From Bacteroidota bacterium (lineage in GTDB: Bacteria > Bacteroidota > Bacteroidia > NS11-12g > UBA955): DNA of 64,000 nt. The DNA is taken from contig JAEUUL010000038.1 in assembly GCA_016787485.1 (NCBI GenBank), positions 1 through 64,000 on the forward strand, given 5' to 3'. Both the position numbers and the translations under genes were made by a program. Below are positions 26,600-35,227 of this stretch, piece by piece. How positions within the stretch are numbered: the stretch's first letter is position 1; every line of letters starts with the position of its first letter. Under the pieces are notes generated by a model. The model did no database searches. It had not been told where the DNA came from and saw nothing but the letters and a program-made list of their open reading frames with translations.

Positions 26600-27507
26600 A
26601 TCGCTGGTATGTGCATATTGCCCTGTTTACCGTAGCATTGTTATATGCAATATTGTTTTCATGGGCCGGTGAGATTATGCCCAAATATATAAGCAGTGAT
26701 GGATTTGTATGGTTGCGTATTGTTACCGCAGCCATTCTGTTTAACCTGACTGCGCTGTTTTTTGTCCGTGAGAAGGCGGATTGGAAAGCGGACTGGCGAC
26801 TCTTTATTATATGTGCATTTTTTGGCACCGCAGCCAATATGTACATGTTTTTCAAGGGATTAAGTCTTACTTACCCCATCAATGGTGCGGTACTCATGAT
26901 GGTCACACCCCTTTTTGTGGCAATCCTGGATCATTTTCGCCACCGCCGCATGCCCGGCTTGCACACTGTTTTCGGGTTAATGGCCGGAACGGCAGGTGCC
27001 GTGCTGCTCATCGCCGGGAAAGGTGTTCATTTCACAGCAAAAACCCTGGAAGGGGATATCTGGGTAGCGGTAAATGCCCTTTTTTACGCCATTTATCTCA
27101 TCCTTGTAAAACCACTCGCTGTAAAATACCATGCAGTAACTGTAAACCGCATAACGTTTGCCATTGGCATCCTCATCATTGCACCCTTTGGGGCGGCCGA
27201 ATTATTTCGGACAGATTTTACCGCCATTCCTTCTGACATTGGGGTAAAAATCCTGTACACCCTGTTTTTTACCAGTTTTCTGGTTTACCTGCTGAACACC
27301 TATGGCATGAAGCACGCAAGTGCAGAACTGGTAGGTGTATACATTTATCTGCAACCCTTGTTGGCAACAGTAATAGCCCTGCTTACCGGGCGTGACGAGC
27401 TGACCTTTGCAAAAACCCTTTACGGAGCCATGATATTGATTGGGGTTTGGCTCGTATCCGGCAAATACCGTTTAAGTTTCAGTCCGTTCTGGAAGAAAGG
27501 GGTATAA
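26596..27507 (+). CDS. EamA/DMT-family transporter
   Basis: The 303-residue product has ten predicted membrane helices arranged as two EamA repeats. The first ends near GTAGAVLLIAGKG and the second begins at LEGDIWVAVNALFYAIYLILVKPLA. Features such as a helix-start Pro/Gly pattern and the HASAELVGVYIYLQPLLAT segment are typical of drug/metabolite exporters. The substrate is unknown. It begins with a TTG whose last bases are part of the previous gene's stop codon. Confidence 0.85.
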   Translation: MNRWYVHIALFTVALLYAILFSWAGEIMPKYISSDGFVWLRIVTAAILFNLTALFFVREKADWKADWRLFIICAFFGTAANMYMFFKGLSLTYPINGAVLMMVTPLFVAILDHFRHRRMPGLHTVFGLMAGTAGAVLLIAGKGVHFTAKTLEGDIWVAVNALFYAIYLILVKPLAVKYHAVTVNRITFAIGILIIAPFGAAELFRTDFTAIPSDIGVKILYTLFFTSFLVYLLNTYGMKHASAELVGVYIYLQPLLATVIALLTGRDELTFAKTLYGAMILIGVWLVSGKYRLSFSPFWKKGV

Positions 27508-27521
27508 ACCTGAAGATTTTA

Positions 27522-27529
27522 TATCTTTG
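27522..27529 (+). promoter_or_regulatory. -7 box TATCTTTG of the 27541-31046 gene group
   Basis: An exact TAnnTTTG match, 11 nt before the ATG at 27541. It probably drives the small protein, the His/Cys peptide, the TonB receptor and the lipoprotein, which are closely spaced. Confidence 0.55.
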
Positions 27530-27540
27530 CGGTTCGAATT

Positions 27541-27867
27541 ATGCAAACAGCAGAAGCCAACAAGCACCTGGAGAAACTGATAGAGGAAGTAGAAAAAAAC
27601 GGCATTGATGCCTCTTCCCTGATTCCCAAAATTCAGAAAATACGCGAGTATGCACAGAAGGAACAGGATCCGCTGCTTACCCGCGCACTCCGCCTTGCAT
27701 GGCAGCATCTGGAAACCTATAATGCCTTTGAAATTTCTTTCCTGGAAGAAGCTGAAACTCAGGAGGAAAATCTGGCTTACATGTTACAATTGTGTCTTCG
27801 TTCAGACAACACCTATAACCGCGATGAGCTGCGGGAAATGACCAACCTGTTGCAAGCTACTGCCTGA
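27541..27867 (+). CDS. Small conserved-type helical protein of unknown function
   Basis: The 108-residue acidic product is predicted to be entirely helical (for example HLEKLIEEVEKNG, LTRALRLAWQHLETY). It has no signal peptide, no membrane segment and no recognised motif. A promoter box lies 11 nt upstream, and its stop codon overlaps the start of the next gene by one base, so it is a genuine gene. Its role is not known, and its link with the metal-type cluster downstream is only positional. Confidence 0.7.
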   Translation: MQTAEANKHLEKLIEEVEKNGIDASSLIPKIQKIREYAQKEQDPLLTRALRLAWQHLETYNAFEISFLEEAETQEENLAYMLQLCLRSDNTYNRDELREMTNLLQATA

Positions 27868-28169
27868 TGCTGAAGTTGCAGAAATATGGCCTTTCTGTAT
27901 TTCTGCCGCTGGTTCTGCTCATTTCTATCCCCAGAACCTGGACCCATCATTGCCATTCAGATTATCCACATTCCCCTAAAGCGGCGGAAACCCGCCTTTC
28001 CGAAGATTGTTCTGTTTGCGATACCGATTTATGGCTGTGTAATTCTCCCATTCCTGCTCTGCCTGCCGCAATTACCCGGATTTTCAGTATTCTTCATGAA
28101 GTTGAATTAAAACAACCGGAATTACACCTTAGCAACCGGTTGCCCAACAAATCTCCTCCAATTATTTAA
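27867..28169 (+). CDS. Small exported His/Cys-rich protein, probable metal-binding accessory
   Basis: The 100-residue product has a hydrophobic signal sequence (YGLSVFLPLVLLISIPRTW) followed at once by THHCHSDYPHS and then SEDCSVCDTDLWLC. This gives several His and Cys residues suited to binding Cu or Zn. The remainder is short and helical. It lies between a small protein and a TonB-dependent receptor and is translationally linked to both. No family was recognised with certainty; it resembles short exported Cys/His proteins found next to metal receptors in this phylum. The metal-handling role is inferred. Confidence 0.6.
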   Translation: MLKLQKYGLSVFLPLVLLISIPRTWTHHCHSDYPHSPKAAETRLSEDCSVCDTDLWLCNSPIPALPAAITRIFSILHEVELKQPELHLSNRLPNKSPPII

Positions 28170-28222
28170 TCGTCGAAATTCATCCCTGAACGGGAAAATG
28201 ACCTGATTAAAAAAAACGGAGA

Positions 28223-30490
28223 TTGAAAAAACAAATATCAGCCTGGCTATATTGCCTGTTATCCATGTCTTTCGCGGGGGCACAGTCACCGTGTAACCTT
28301 CGCATTGCCGGAAAATTGGTAGCTACCGATGGAACTTCACTTCCAATGGTGGAAATTTTTATAGAAGCCGGACACCGGAGAACTTTCACAGACAGTCTGG
28401 GAAACTTCCACATTCAAAATTTATGTGCAGATACTCTCATTATGGAAGCCGACCTGGGAGAATCGGGTCACATCCATCTGCAATTTCACCTTCTCAAAGA
28501 CACCTCCATTGTTTGGATGATTCCCCTGAAACCATCGGATATTCAGGAAGTGATTTTGTCGGCCGAAAGAAAAAGAGGCAACCCGCAGGAGCAATTCGGA
28601 AAGACTCAAATTCTGCGTTCTGCAGGGATGTCCACTCCACAAATGCTCTTACAACTGCCTTCTATGAACCTGCTGTACAGTGGAAATACAATCGCAAAAC
28701 CCATGAGTCAGGGCTTATACGGATTGCGGCTGCCTGTAATGATAAACGGACAACGGCAGGAGGGCCAGCAATGGGGGGATGACCATGCACTGGAAGCAGA
28801 TGCGCTGGGTTATGATGAAATAAGGATTATCAGGGGTGCGGAGAGTTTAGTGTATGGCCCGGATGTTCTTGGCGGTGTGCTGGAACTGAAAAACAACCCT
28901 AATGCACATAGCGGAGAATACGACATCACTGCAGGATATGCATTCCAAACAAACAGTTTGGGAAATGCCGCATTTGCAAGAATATATCAAAGGCCCGAAC
29001 ACAGCCGCAATGCCCGTTTTCTCAATGTATCCGTGAAAAAGAATGGCGACTATTCCGCACCCGGTTATGTGGCATCAAATACCGGAATGCAGGAAGCAAC
29101 AATGACCACTGGCTACCGCCGGCAGCGCGGCAAGAACCGGCAGTCTTTCAACACCGGAATCTATCACATGCTTTCGGGTATTTTGTCGGCAAGTCACATT
29201 GGAAATATTACAGATTTACTGAGTGCAATTCACAGAGACAAACCCGCAACAGAATTTCCGTTTACTTATAAAATCAAAACCCCAAGACAGGCTATCAGCA
29301 GCGGGTATACAAACTGGGATTTTTCCTGGATCCGCTGCAATGCCACCCATCAGGCATTTGCCGGAATTCAATATAACAGGCGCCGTGAATTTGATTTTCA
29401 CAGAAACAAAACCAATCAGTTTCCGCAGCTGGACCTGAGTTTATTCACCACAGAATTGAAATTCAATTCTCTATATACTGTCAATTCCAAATTGCAATAC
29501 CAACACGGATATTCTGCATTATTCTGGATACACAGATATGGCGGGTACTATTTTATTCCCGATTTCGAAGCGGCATCTGCGGGCATTTATTCTGCTCTGA
29601 AATACGAAAGCAATGCATGGAAATCCTTTTTTATTTTCAGGCTTGACTCCCGCTATCAGAATCCACATTTGTCCGGAATTGATTCAAGATTATTTGGGAA
29701 TTACAGCACTGCGGCTACCCTGCGGTACCACAAAAACAAATTTCAGTTTGAAGGAAGTCTTATGAGGCTATGGCGTGCTCCATGGTTCAATGAACTCTAC
29801 AGCAATGGTGTACACCATGGTTCTGTTTCATTTGAGTCGGGCAATAAAAACCTGAGAACAGAAAAAATGTATAAAACTGAATTGGTATTTACCTACAAAA
29901 GCCGTTTTTTACATCAATACATTTCTGTTTACGGCAATTATATGCCCGGATTTATTCAGGCTGTTCCCGCAGGCAATCCTGTACTTACAGTCCGTGGCGC
30001 ATTTCCGGCTTATCATTACAGGCAGTTTGCTGCTGCAAATACAGGCATTGATTTCATTTCTGACCTGAGACTCTTCAGAAATTTTGCAGCCACAATTAAA
30101 TCCAGCTGGATGTATGCCAGGAATCTCGACTCGCAGTCCTATATCAATTGGATACCTCCATTTTCTGCTTCTGTAAAATTCACCTACAGGCTGCGACATT
30201 TCCATTGTGTGGCGGGGCTGATTCATACCGCTAAACAGTGGCAATACAATGACGCCTCTGACTACCTGCCGCCGCCACCCTCCTATACGCTGACACAATT
30301 GGAACTGGGCTGGGAAAATTTGCTTCGGCGAAGGAATATGAATCTGGAACTGGGCATATACAACATCGCAAACAAATCGTACAGGGTCTATACAGACCGG
30401 TTCCGGTATTTTGTAAACATGCCCGGGCGGAATGTGTTATTAAGATTCACAATAAATATTCACCATCATAAAGAAAAAACGCTTCCATAA
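28223..30490 (+). CDS. TonB-dependent outer-membrane receptor, probable metal uptake
   Basis: The product has 755 residues from a TTG start (KKQISAWLYCLLSMSFAGAQ signal peptide). A CarboxypepD_reg beta-sandwich (residues about 25-105) precedes the plug domain (about 110-220). The plug carries GLYGLRLPVMINGQRQ, the GQQWGDDHALEAD segment near residues 180-193, and IRIIRGAESLVYGPDVLGG. A 22-strand barrel follows. The DH motif in the plug resembles the one in ZnuD-type zinc receptors and their Bacteroidota relatives, so zinc or copper import is more likely than glycan uptake; no SusD partner is present. The exported His/Cys peptide upstream and the lipoprotein downstream support a metal system. 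Confidence 0.8.
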   Translation: MKKQISAWLYCLLSMSFAGAQSPCNLRIAGKLVATDGTSLPMVEIFIEAGHRRTFTDSLGNFHIQNLCADTLIMEADLGESGHIHLQFHLLKDTSIVWMIPLKPSDIQEVILSAERKRGNPQEQFGKTQILRSAGMSTPQMLLQLPSMNLLYSGNTIAKPMSQGLYGLRLPVMINGQRQEGQQWGDDHALEADALGYDEIRIIRGAESLVYGPDVLGGVLELKNNPNAHSGEYDITAGYAFQTNSLGNAAFARIYQRPEHSRNARFLNVSVKKNGDYSAPGYVASNTGMQEATMTTGYRRQRGKNRQSFNTGIYHMLSGILSASHIGNITDLLSAIHRDKPATEFPFTYKIKTPRQAISSGYTNWDFSWIRCNATHQAFAGIQYNRRREFDFHRNKTNQFPQLDLSLFTTELKFNSLYTVNSKLQYQHGYSALFWIHRYGGYYFIPDFEAASAGIYSALKYESNAWKSFFIFRLDSRYQNPHLSGIDSRLFGNYSTAATLRYHKNKFQFEGSLMRLWRAPWFNELYSNGVHHGSVSFESGNKNLRTEKMYKTELVFTYKSRFLHQYISVYGNYMPGFIQAVPAGNPVLTVRGAFPAYHYRQFAAANTGIDFISDLRLFRNFAATIKSSWMYARNLDSQSYINWIPPFSASVKFTYRLRHFHCVAGLIHTAKQWQYNDASDYLPPPPSYTLTQLELGWENLLRRRNMNLELGIYNIANKSYRVYTDRFRYFVNMPGRNVLLRFTINIHHHKEKTLP

Positions 30491-30500
30491 ACTATTCATC

Positions 30501-31046
30501 ATGAAAAATTCAAAAATCCAACTACATGCAACCATCTGCATAGTTGCTTTTTCTCTACTGATTGCATCGGCTTGTGTAAAAAAGAAAAATAATGAGGAAG
30601 AATTAATCACAACAGTAAAACTACACGTTCAACAAAAAGGATTTGTTGGTGTTGATACTTATGTTTGGCGCGATAAAGACGGACCTGGTGGTTCAGATCC
30701 GGACAGAACCGACACCGTGTATCTTGATTCAGGACGCATATATGTAGTGACAGCTTTTTTTCTGAACGAATCCGGTTCCAGCCCGGTGGACATAACATCC
30801 GAAATAAAAGCAGAAGGTGCAGAACACAGGGTTTGCATGGAAACAGGAACAGCAGGCATCATTGACTTTAATATTACAGACACAGACGGAAAGTATCCCA
30901 TCGGTCTGGAATCAGAATGGAATACTTTGCTCCGCAAGAAATCTCAGTTGCGTGTAAATCTCCGGCACCAGCCAGACTCAAAAGACGGTACCTGCAATCC
31001 CGGCGAAAGTGATGTGGATGTAACTTTTCCGTTATGGGTACGATAG
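30501..31046 (+). CDS. Lipoprotein of a TonB-receptor-associated family
   Basis: The 181-residue product has a lipoprotein signal with the lipobox LLIASAC (Cys about residue 25). Its mature part matches a Bacteroidota lipoprotein family sometimes labelled type 1 periplasmic-binding fold. Visible signatures are EELITTVKLHV near the start, a WRDKDGPGG acidic turn, VTAFFLNES, a EGAEHRVCM segment, ITDTDGKYPIG and the terminal LRVNLRHQPD...SDVDVTFPL. It lies 10 nt after the receptor gene. It probably sits on the outer membrane and cooperates with the receptor; direct binding of metal is inferred from the acidic/His residues. Confidence 0.65.
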   Translation: MKNSKIQLHATICIVAFSLLIASACVKKKNNEEELITTVKLHVQQKGFVGVDTYVWRDKDGPGGSDPDRTDTVYLDSGRIYVVTAFFLNESGSSPVDITSEIKAEGAEHRVCMETGTAGIIDFNITDTDGKYPIGLESEWNTLLRKKSQLRVNLRHQPDSKDGTCNPGESDVDVTFPLWVR

Positions 31047-31070
31047 CCTGTAAAACCGGCCTGAAAAGGT

Positions 31071-31078
31071 TATCTTTG
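31071..31078 (+). promoter_or_regulatory. -7 box TATCTTTG of gcvT
   Basis: An exact TAnnTTTG match, 11 nt before the gcvT ATG at 31090, in the 43-nt gap after the lipoprotein gene. Confidence 0.6.
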
Positions 31079-31089
31079 CACATATAATT

Positions 31090-32187
31090 ATGACAGAACA
31101 AGCTGCTTTAAAATCTACCGCACTCACAGATCTGCACATATCTCTCGGGGCGAAAATGGTGCCTTTCGCAGGATATAACATGCCTGTATTGTATGACAAC
31201 CTCATGCAGGAACACAATACGGTACGCAACGCAGTGGGTGTTTTTGATGTGAGCCATATGGGCGAGGTCTTTGTTACCGGTCCTGCTGCCGGAGATCTGG
31301 TGGAATGGATTACCAGCAATGATGTATCCAGCTTGTACGATGGCCGTATTCAATATAGCTGTATGCCCAATGAACAGGGCGGAATTGTTGACGATTTGCT
31401 TGTATACCGGTACGATGCAGAAAAATATCTTCTGGTTATCAATGCATCCAACATTGAAAAAGATCTGGCCTGGATACATAAGCAAAATGAAAAATTTGGT
31501 GCAACAATCAACAATGTGAGTGACGAGCACAGCCTTCTCGCGGTGCAAGGGCCGAAAGCAGCAGAAGTTCTTCAAAAACTCACAGACGAAGACTTATCTG
31601 CCATTCCTTATTATCATTTCAAGGTTGGCACAATGGCAGGTATTGAAGGTGTAATTATCAGCAATACCGGATATACTGGTGCCGGCGGATTTGAAATCTA
31701 CACCAAAAATTCTGATGCCCGCAAAATGTGGGATGCCATATTCAGCGCCGGTGCTGATTCCGGAATTAAACCCATCGGTTTGGGAGCACGCGATACCCTG
31801 CGCCTGGAAAAAGGATTCTGCCTGTATGGCAACGACATCAACGACACTACATCTCCGATTGAAGCAGGCTTGGGCTGGATAACCAAATTTAACAAACCCT
31901 TTGTAAACTGGGAATACCACAAGAAAATCAAAGACGAAAAACCCACAAAAAAACTGGTGGGATTTAAATTGGTTGATCGCGGAATTCCACGCCAACACTA
32001 TCCGGTTTGTGATGCACAGGGCGCCGTAATCGGTGAAGTGACCAGCGGCACCATGTCGCCTACCTTGAATGAAGCCATCGGTATGGCCTATGTTCCATCT
32101 GCCCTTTCTGCGCCCGGTTCAGAGATTTATATCGAAATCCGCGGCAAGCTCCTGAAAGGTGAAGTTTGTAAACTCCCATTCTTTTAA
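31090..32187 (+). CDS. gcvT: Glycine cleavage system T protein (aminomethyltransferase)
   Basis: The 365-residue product is full length. It shows the folate-binding domain segments VFDVSHMGEV, RIQYSCMPNEQGGIVDDLLVY (conserved Asp of the active site) and SNTGYTGAGGFEIY, and the C-terminal beta-barrel with EVTSGTMSPTL. It transfers the methylene group from the aminomethyl-lipoyl H protein to tetrahydrofolate. The gcvH and gcvP partners are not in the window, which is common in Bacteroidota. Confidence 0.97.
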   Translation: MTEQAALKSTALTDLHISLGAKMVPFAGYNMPVLYDNLMQEHNTVRNAVGVFDVSHMGEVFVTGPAAGDLVEWITSNDVSSLYDGRIQYSCMPNEQGGIVDDLLVYRYDAEKYLLVINASNIEKDLAWIHKQNEKFGATINNVSDEHSLLAVQGPKAAEVLQKLTDEDLSAIPYYHFKVGTMAGIEGVIISNTGYTGAGGFEIYTKNSDARKMWDAIFSAGADSGIKPIGLGARDTLRLEKGFCLYGNDINDTTSPIEAGLGWITKFNKPFVNWEYHKKIKDEKPTKKLVGFKLVDRGIPRQHYPVCDAQGAVIGEVTSGTMSPTLNEAIGMAYVPSALSAPGSEIYIEIRGKLLKGEVCKLPFF

Positions 32188-32197
32188 AAATAAAACG

Positions 32198-32689
32198 ATG
32201 TTTGATCAAATCTTTGAAATGGTGAAAGGCAACCTGGGTGAAATGCTGCAGGGTGACGAAAACCTGGCCGACAAAAATCATGAGGAAGTTGCTTCTGCTG
32301 CTGGTGAATCCCTGATAAGCAAAATCACTTCCATGGCACAAAACGGAGACATGAGTGCTGTTCAGGAAATGTTCAGCGGACAAGAAACACCGGCAGACCA
32401 CCCTGTAATGAACAGTATGCTGCCGGATCTTCAAAAAACATTGGCTGAAAAATTCGGAATTGATGCCGGAACCGCTGCTGGTTTGGCTCAGAAAATATTG
32501 CCGGCAGTGATGAATATGTTCAATCAAAAAGCCGGTCAGCAGGGTGGTTTCGACATCTCATCCATAGTGAGTCAGTTGCAAAACAACGGTGGAATCGGAG
32601 ATTTGATCCAAAAGTTCACAGGCAATTCAGACAACAAAGAAGGTGGAAACGGCTTGCTGGACAATGTGAAGAAACTGTTTGGGGGCTAA
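32198..32689 (+). CDS. DUF937-like protein
   Basis: The product has 163 residues from the ATG at 32198, chosen because the longer frame would overlap gcvT. It is helical, with repeated Ala/Gly-rich segments (HEEVASAAGESLISKITSMAQ-like, IDAGTAAGLAQKILPAVMNMF, FDISSIVSQLQNNGGIGDLIQKF) and a C-terminal LLDNVKKLFGG. This pattern of short paired helices ending in a LxxxLG/FGG motif is typical of DUF937/YidB-like proteins of unknown function. It lies 10 nt after gcvT and is probably cotranscribed. Confidence 0.6.
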   Translation: MFDQIFEMVKGNLGEMLQGDENLADKNHEEVASAAGESLISKITSMAQNGDMSAVQEMFSGQETPADHPVMNSMLPDLQKTLAEKFGIDAGTAAGLAQKILPAVMNMFNQKAGQQGGFDISSIVSQLQNNGGIGDLIQKFTGNSDNKEGGNGLLDNVKKLFGG

Positions 32690-32695
32690 GTCCGC

Positions 32696-32902
32696 TTACA
32701 GTCTTACTGCAGAAACCACAGAGGAGAACAACACGGACAATCCTCCGGCAAAACGGATATACCCTTCCTCCTGATTGACCTCAACAATAGGTTCTGTGAT
32801 TTGCAGGACCTGGCAGTTGCGGCCCAGATACCTTACCCATATGGGTTGCCCGCTTTGCTGGTGCAATTGCATTTGAGGCCAGGTTACCGCATTCTCATTC
32901 AT
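32696..32902 (-). CDS. Small protein of unknown function
   Basis: The 68-residue product overlaps the end of the permease gene by 8 nt, which suggests translational coupling. It is soluble, predicted to form beta strands (PIWVRYLGRNCQVLQI, EGYIRFAGGLSVLFSS), and has no signal peptide. I do not recognise a family. The overlap and an absence of a better frame on either strand support it as a gene. Confidence 0.5.
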   Translation of the reverse strand: MNENAVTWPQMQLHQQSGQPIWVRYLGRNCQVLQITEPIVEVNQEEGYIRFAGGLSVLFSSVVSAVRL

Positions 32903-34130
32903 ACCTTAACGAATCTATAGGGTCCAGTTTCGCAGCGCGCAATGCCGGGTAAATACCTGCCGCCAAACCCACCACCATGCAAACAATGACGGAAACCAGC
33001 ATCCACTGCCATGGGATGATAAAGCCGGTGCCTAAAACCAGACTCACAATGTTGCCCAGAATGATTCCAAGGATGATTCCACCGAAACCGCCCATCTGAC
33101 AAATCACCACCGCTTCTGTCAAAAACTGATTGCGGATGGTTTTACGGGTGGCGCCCAGCGCCTTGCGTATCCCAATTTCACGCGTTCTTTCACTTACCGA
33201 AACCAGCATAATGTTCATGAGCCCGATGGCTGCACCCAGCAAAGTAATCACCGCAACAATGGTACCTACTCCACCAATCATTTTGGTGCTTTCCACCGCT
33301 TCTCTGGCAACGGCATCACTTTTGGCCATCACAAAATTATCGCTGTCGCGTGCTTTTAACCCGCGTATGTTTCGCATGAAAAGGTATGCCTCATTCATAC
33401 ATGGGTCAAGGCTGGCCACTTCATCCACAGCTACGTTGATAAAATAATTCTCTGATACTGAAGCGAAATCCTGGCGGGCACGGGTTACAGGAACGAATAC
33501 AACCCTGTCACCGCCCGACATACCCAAACTGCTTCCTTTCGCTTCGAGTAACCCTACGATACGGTATCGTTTGCCACTCACCAATATATCCTTGCCCACT
33601 GCTGTCCCGGTTTTGAACAATCTGGCCGAAATGTCCGTCCCAATAATGGCCAGTGGCAAAGCCAGATCCACATCATTTACCGTAAAGTTCCGGCCTTTCT
33701 CTATTTCATAGCTGGCTGTCTTCAGGTAGTTTTCATCAATTCCTATCACGCGCACGTTGGGATTGGTTTCTTCCGTCTGATAACTCACTTTGGCAGCCAT
33801 TGCAGCATTCTTAGAAACAGAAACTTCGGAGGGAAAGGCAAATTCACGCTTGAATTTCATAGCCTCATTGTAGGTAATGGGGCGATAGTTTACAGCAGGT
33901 GCCGGACCACCATGTCTTTGCACATTTTCGCCGTTACGAATATTAAAACTCTGAGACCCCATGCGGGTAAATGTGCTCATGACCGCAGAGTTCCATGCGT
34001 CCACAGATGTAAGTATCCCTACCAATGCGGCAATACCTATGGCAATGATCATGCAGGTAATTATGGTGCGCAGCGAGTTTGACCTTACGGCCTCCATACC
34101 CTGCCTGATATTTTCACCCAAATGAATCAT
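32895..34130 (-). CDS. ABC transporter permease, MacB/FtsX family
   Basis: The 411-residue product has the MacB-type layout: an N-terminal membrane helix (TIITCMIIAIGIAALVGILT), a large periplasmic MacB-PCD domain (residues about 45-270), then three C-terminal helices. The FtsX signature MNIMLVSVSERTREIGIRKALG lies between helices 1 and 2 of that domain, and GIYPALRAAKLDPIDSLRYE forms the conserved cytoplasmic tail. It needs a separate ATPase, which is not adjacent. Such systems act as mechanotransducers for export or lipoprotein-related work; the substrate is unknown. Confidence 0.9.
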   Translation of the reverse strand: MIHLGENIRQGMEAVRSNSLRTIITCMIIAIGIAALVGILTSVDAWNSAVMSTFTRMGSQSFNIRNGENVQRHGGPAPAVNYRPITYNEAMKFKREFAFPSEVSVSKNAAMAAKVSYQTEETNPNVRVIGIDENYLKTASYEIEKGRNFTVNDVDLALPLAIIGTDISARLFKTGTAVGKDILVSGKRYRIVGLLEAKGSSLGMSGGDRVVFVPVTRARQDFASVSENYFINVAVDEVASLDPCMNEAYLFMRNIRGLKARDSDNFVMAKSDAVAREAVESTKMIGGVGTIVAVITLLGAAIGLMNIMLVSVSERTREIGIRKALGATRKTIRNQFLTEAVVICQMGGFGGIILGIILGNIVSLVLGTGFIIPWQWMLVSVIVCMVVGLAAGIYPALRAAKLDPIDSLRYE

Positions 34131-34201
34131 GATGGCAATTTACTGTTTGATTCGGACCAAGGGCCCTTTATTCTATCAATATCTCCGGAAATGGGACAAG
34201 G

Positions 34202-34555
34202 TCAGGTTGCAAAAGACTGTCCGCAGCCGCAAGTAGATTTTGCATTCGGATTACTGAATGTGAACCCCCGGTTGTTCAGCCCGTTTTCCCAATCTATTTG
34301 CATACCCAGTACATACATAACATGTGCTTTGTTCATCACTATGTTTAACCCATGCATGTAATATTCATTGTCTTTTTCCTCTTTTTTATCAAATGCAAGG
34401 AGATAACTCAAACCACTGCAACCGCCACCTTTCACCCCTATGCGCAAATACTGATCATCCTGCAGGGAAAGCGAAGAACGCAGACGTTGCAATTCTTCCA
34501 GGGCACCTTCTGTAAAAGTTACCGGGGCATCTGTGAGTGTATCCAGTGTTTCCAT
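34202..34555 (-). CDS. A-type iron-sulfur carrier protein (IscA/SufA/ErpA family)
   Basis: The product has 117 residues from the ATG at 34555, preceded by an exact promoter box; a longer upstream frame lacks homology. It carries the three invariant cysteines of A-type carriers: one in GVKGGGCSGLSY and two in the C-terminal STCGCGQSF. These bind a [2Fe-2S]/[4Fe-4S] cluster for delivery to apoproteins. Which of IscA, SufA or ErpA it represents cannot be told without suf/isc neighbours. Confidence 0.92.
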   Translation of the reverse strand: METLDTLTDAPVTFTEGALEELQRLRSSLSLQDDQYLRIGVKGGGCSGLSYLLAFDKKEEKDNEYYMHGLNIVMNKAHVMYVLGMQIDWENGLNNRGFTFSNPNAKSTCGCGQSFAT

Positions 34556-34566
34556 AATATGATATG

Positions 34567-34574
34567 CAAAGATA
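34567..34574 (-). promoter_or_regulatory. -7 box TATCTTTG of the A-type carrier gene
   Basis: An exact TAnnTTTG match on the minus strand, 11 nt before the ATG at 34555. Confidence 0.6.
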
Positions 34575-34667
34575 CAATGAATTTGAACCCTCTGTGGTAT
34601 GCTCCCCACATATTACATTCACAGGACGGCTTTGGTATTTCCCATGCTGCCAGGCATCAAATCGCCT

Positions 34668-34675
34668 TATCTTTG
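34668..34675 (+). promoter_or_regulatory. -7 box TATCTTTG of the mutase operon
   Basis: An exact TAnnTTTG match, 16 nt before the ATG at 34692. It supports that start over an in-frame ATG 93 nt upstream, and is divergent from the Fe-S carrier promoter. Confidence 0.55.
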
Positions 34676-34691
34676 CGTTCTTATTATAATT

Positions 34692-35225
34692 ATGGATACC
34701 CTGCAAACCATCCTGGATATTCTCAAATACATTCTGCCCTCTGTGGTGGTGTTTTTCACGGCCTATTATCTTTTAAAAAATCAAAGCGAAGAGAATCTGG
34801 AGAAAATTCGCATTGAAATGCGCAGCAAAAACCAGCAGACCATTTCTCCCCTGAAACTGCAGGCCTATGAAAGGCTGGTTTTGTTTCTGGAAAGAATCAG
34901 CCCGCAACAGCTCATCCTCACCCACAATCAACCCAATCTGAATTGCTATACACTGCAACACACTATGACGCAGGCCGTACAGCAGGAATTCAATTACAAT
35001 CTTTCCCAGCAGATTTATATCAGCAACCAGGCCTGGACCGTGATTAAAGTGGTGAAAGAACAGGTTATTGACCTCATCAACCGAACAGCAGCCACACAAC
35101 CGGAAACAGCAACTGCTACAGATCTCAGCAGGGCCATTATAGAACAACTGATGCGCACTGGTGAACAACCTACTGAAAAGGCCATTCAGTTCCTTAAAGC
35201 AGAAATCGGACTATACTTCGGATAA
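34692..35225 (+). CDS. Membrane-anchored protein of unknown function upstream of the mutase
   Basis: The product has 177 residues from the ATG at 34692. One N-terminal membrane helix ([19 protein letters not shown]) is followed by a cytosolic helical domain that includes [19 protein letters not shown] and a C-terminal [16 protein letters not shown]. It resembles a conserved Bacteroidota family found beside methylmalonyl-CoA mutase genes, but no function is known. It ends 2 nt before the mutase start, so coupling is likely. Confidence 0.65.
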   Translation: MDTLQTILDILKYILPSVVVFFTAYYLLKNQSEENLEKIRIEMRSKNQQTISPLKLQAYERLVLFLERISPQQLILTHNQPNLNCYTLQHTMTQAVQQEFNYNLSQQIYISNQAWTVIKVVKEQVIDLINRTAATQPETATATDLSRAIIEQLMRTGEQPTEKAIQFLKAEIGLYFG

Positions 35226-35227
35226 GC

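Noticed and set aside
27867..31046. SusC/SusD polysaccharide utilisation locus
   Set aside because: The receptor lacks SusC-like features and there is no SusD, glycoside hydrolase or anti-sigma/ECF pair next to it.
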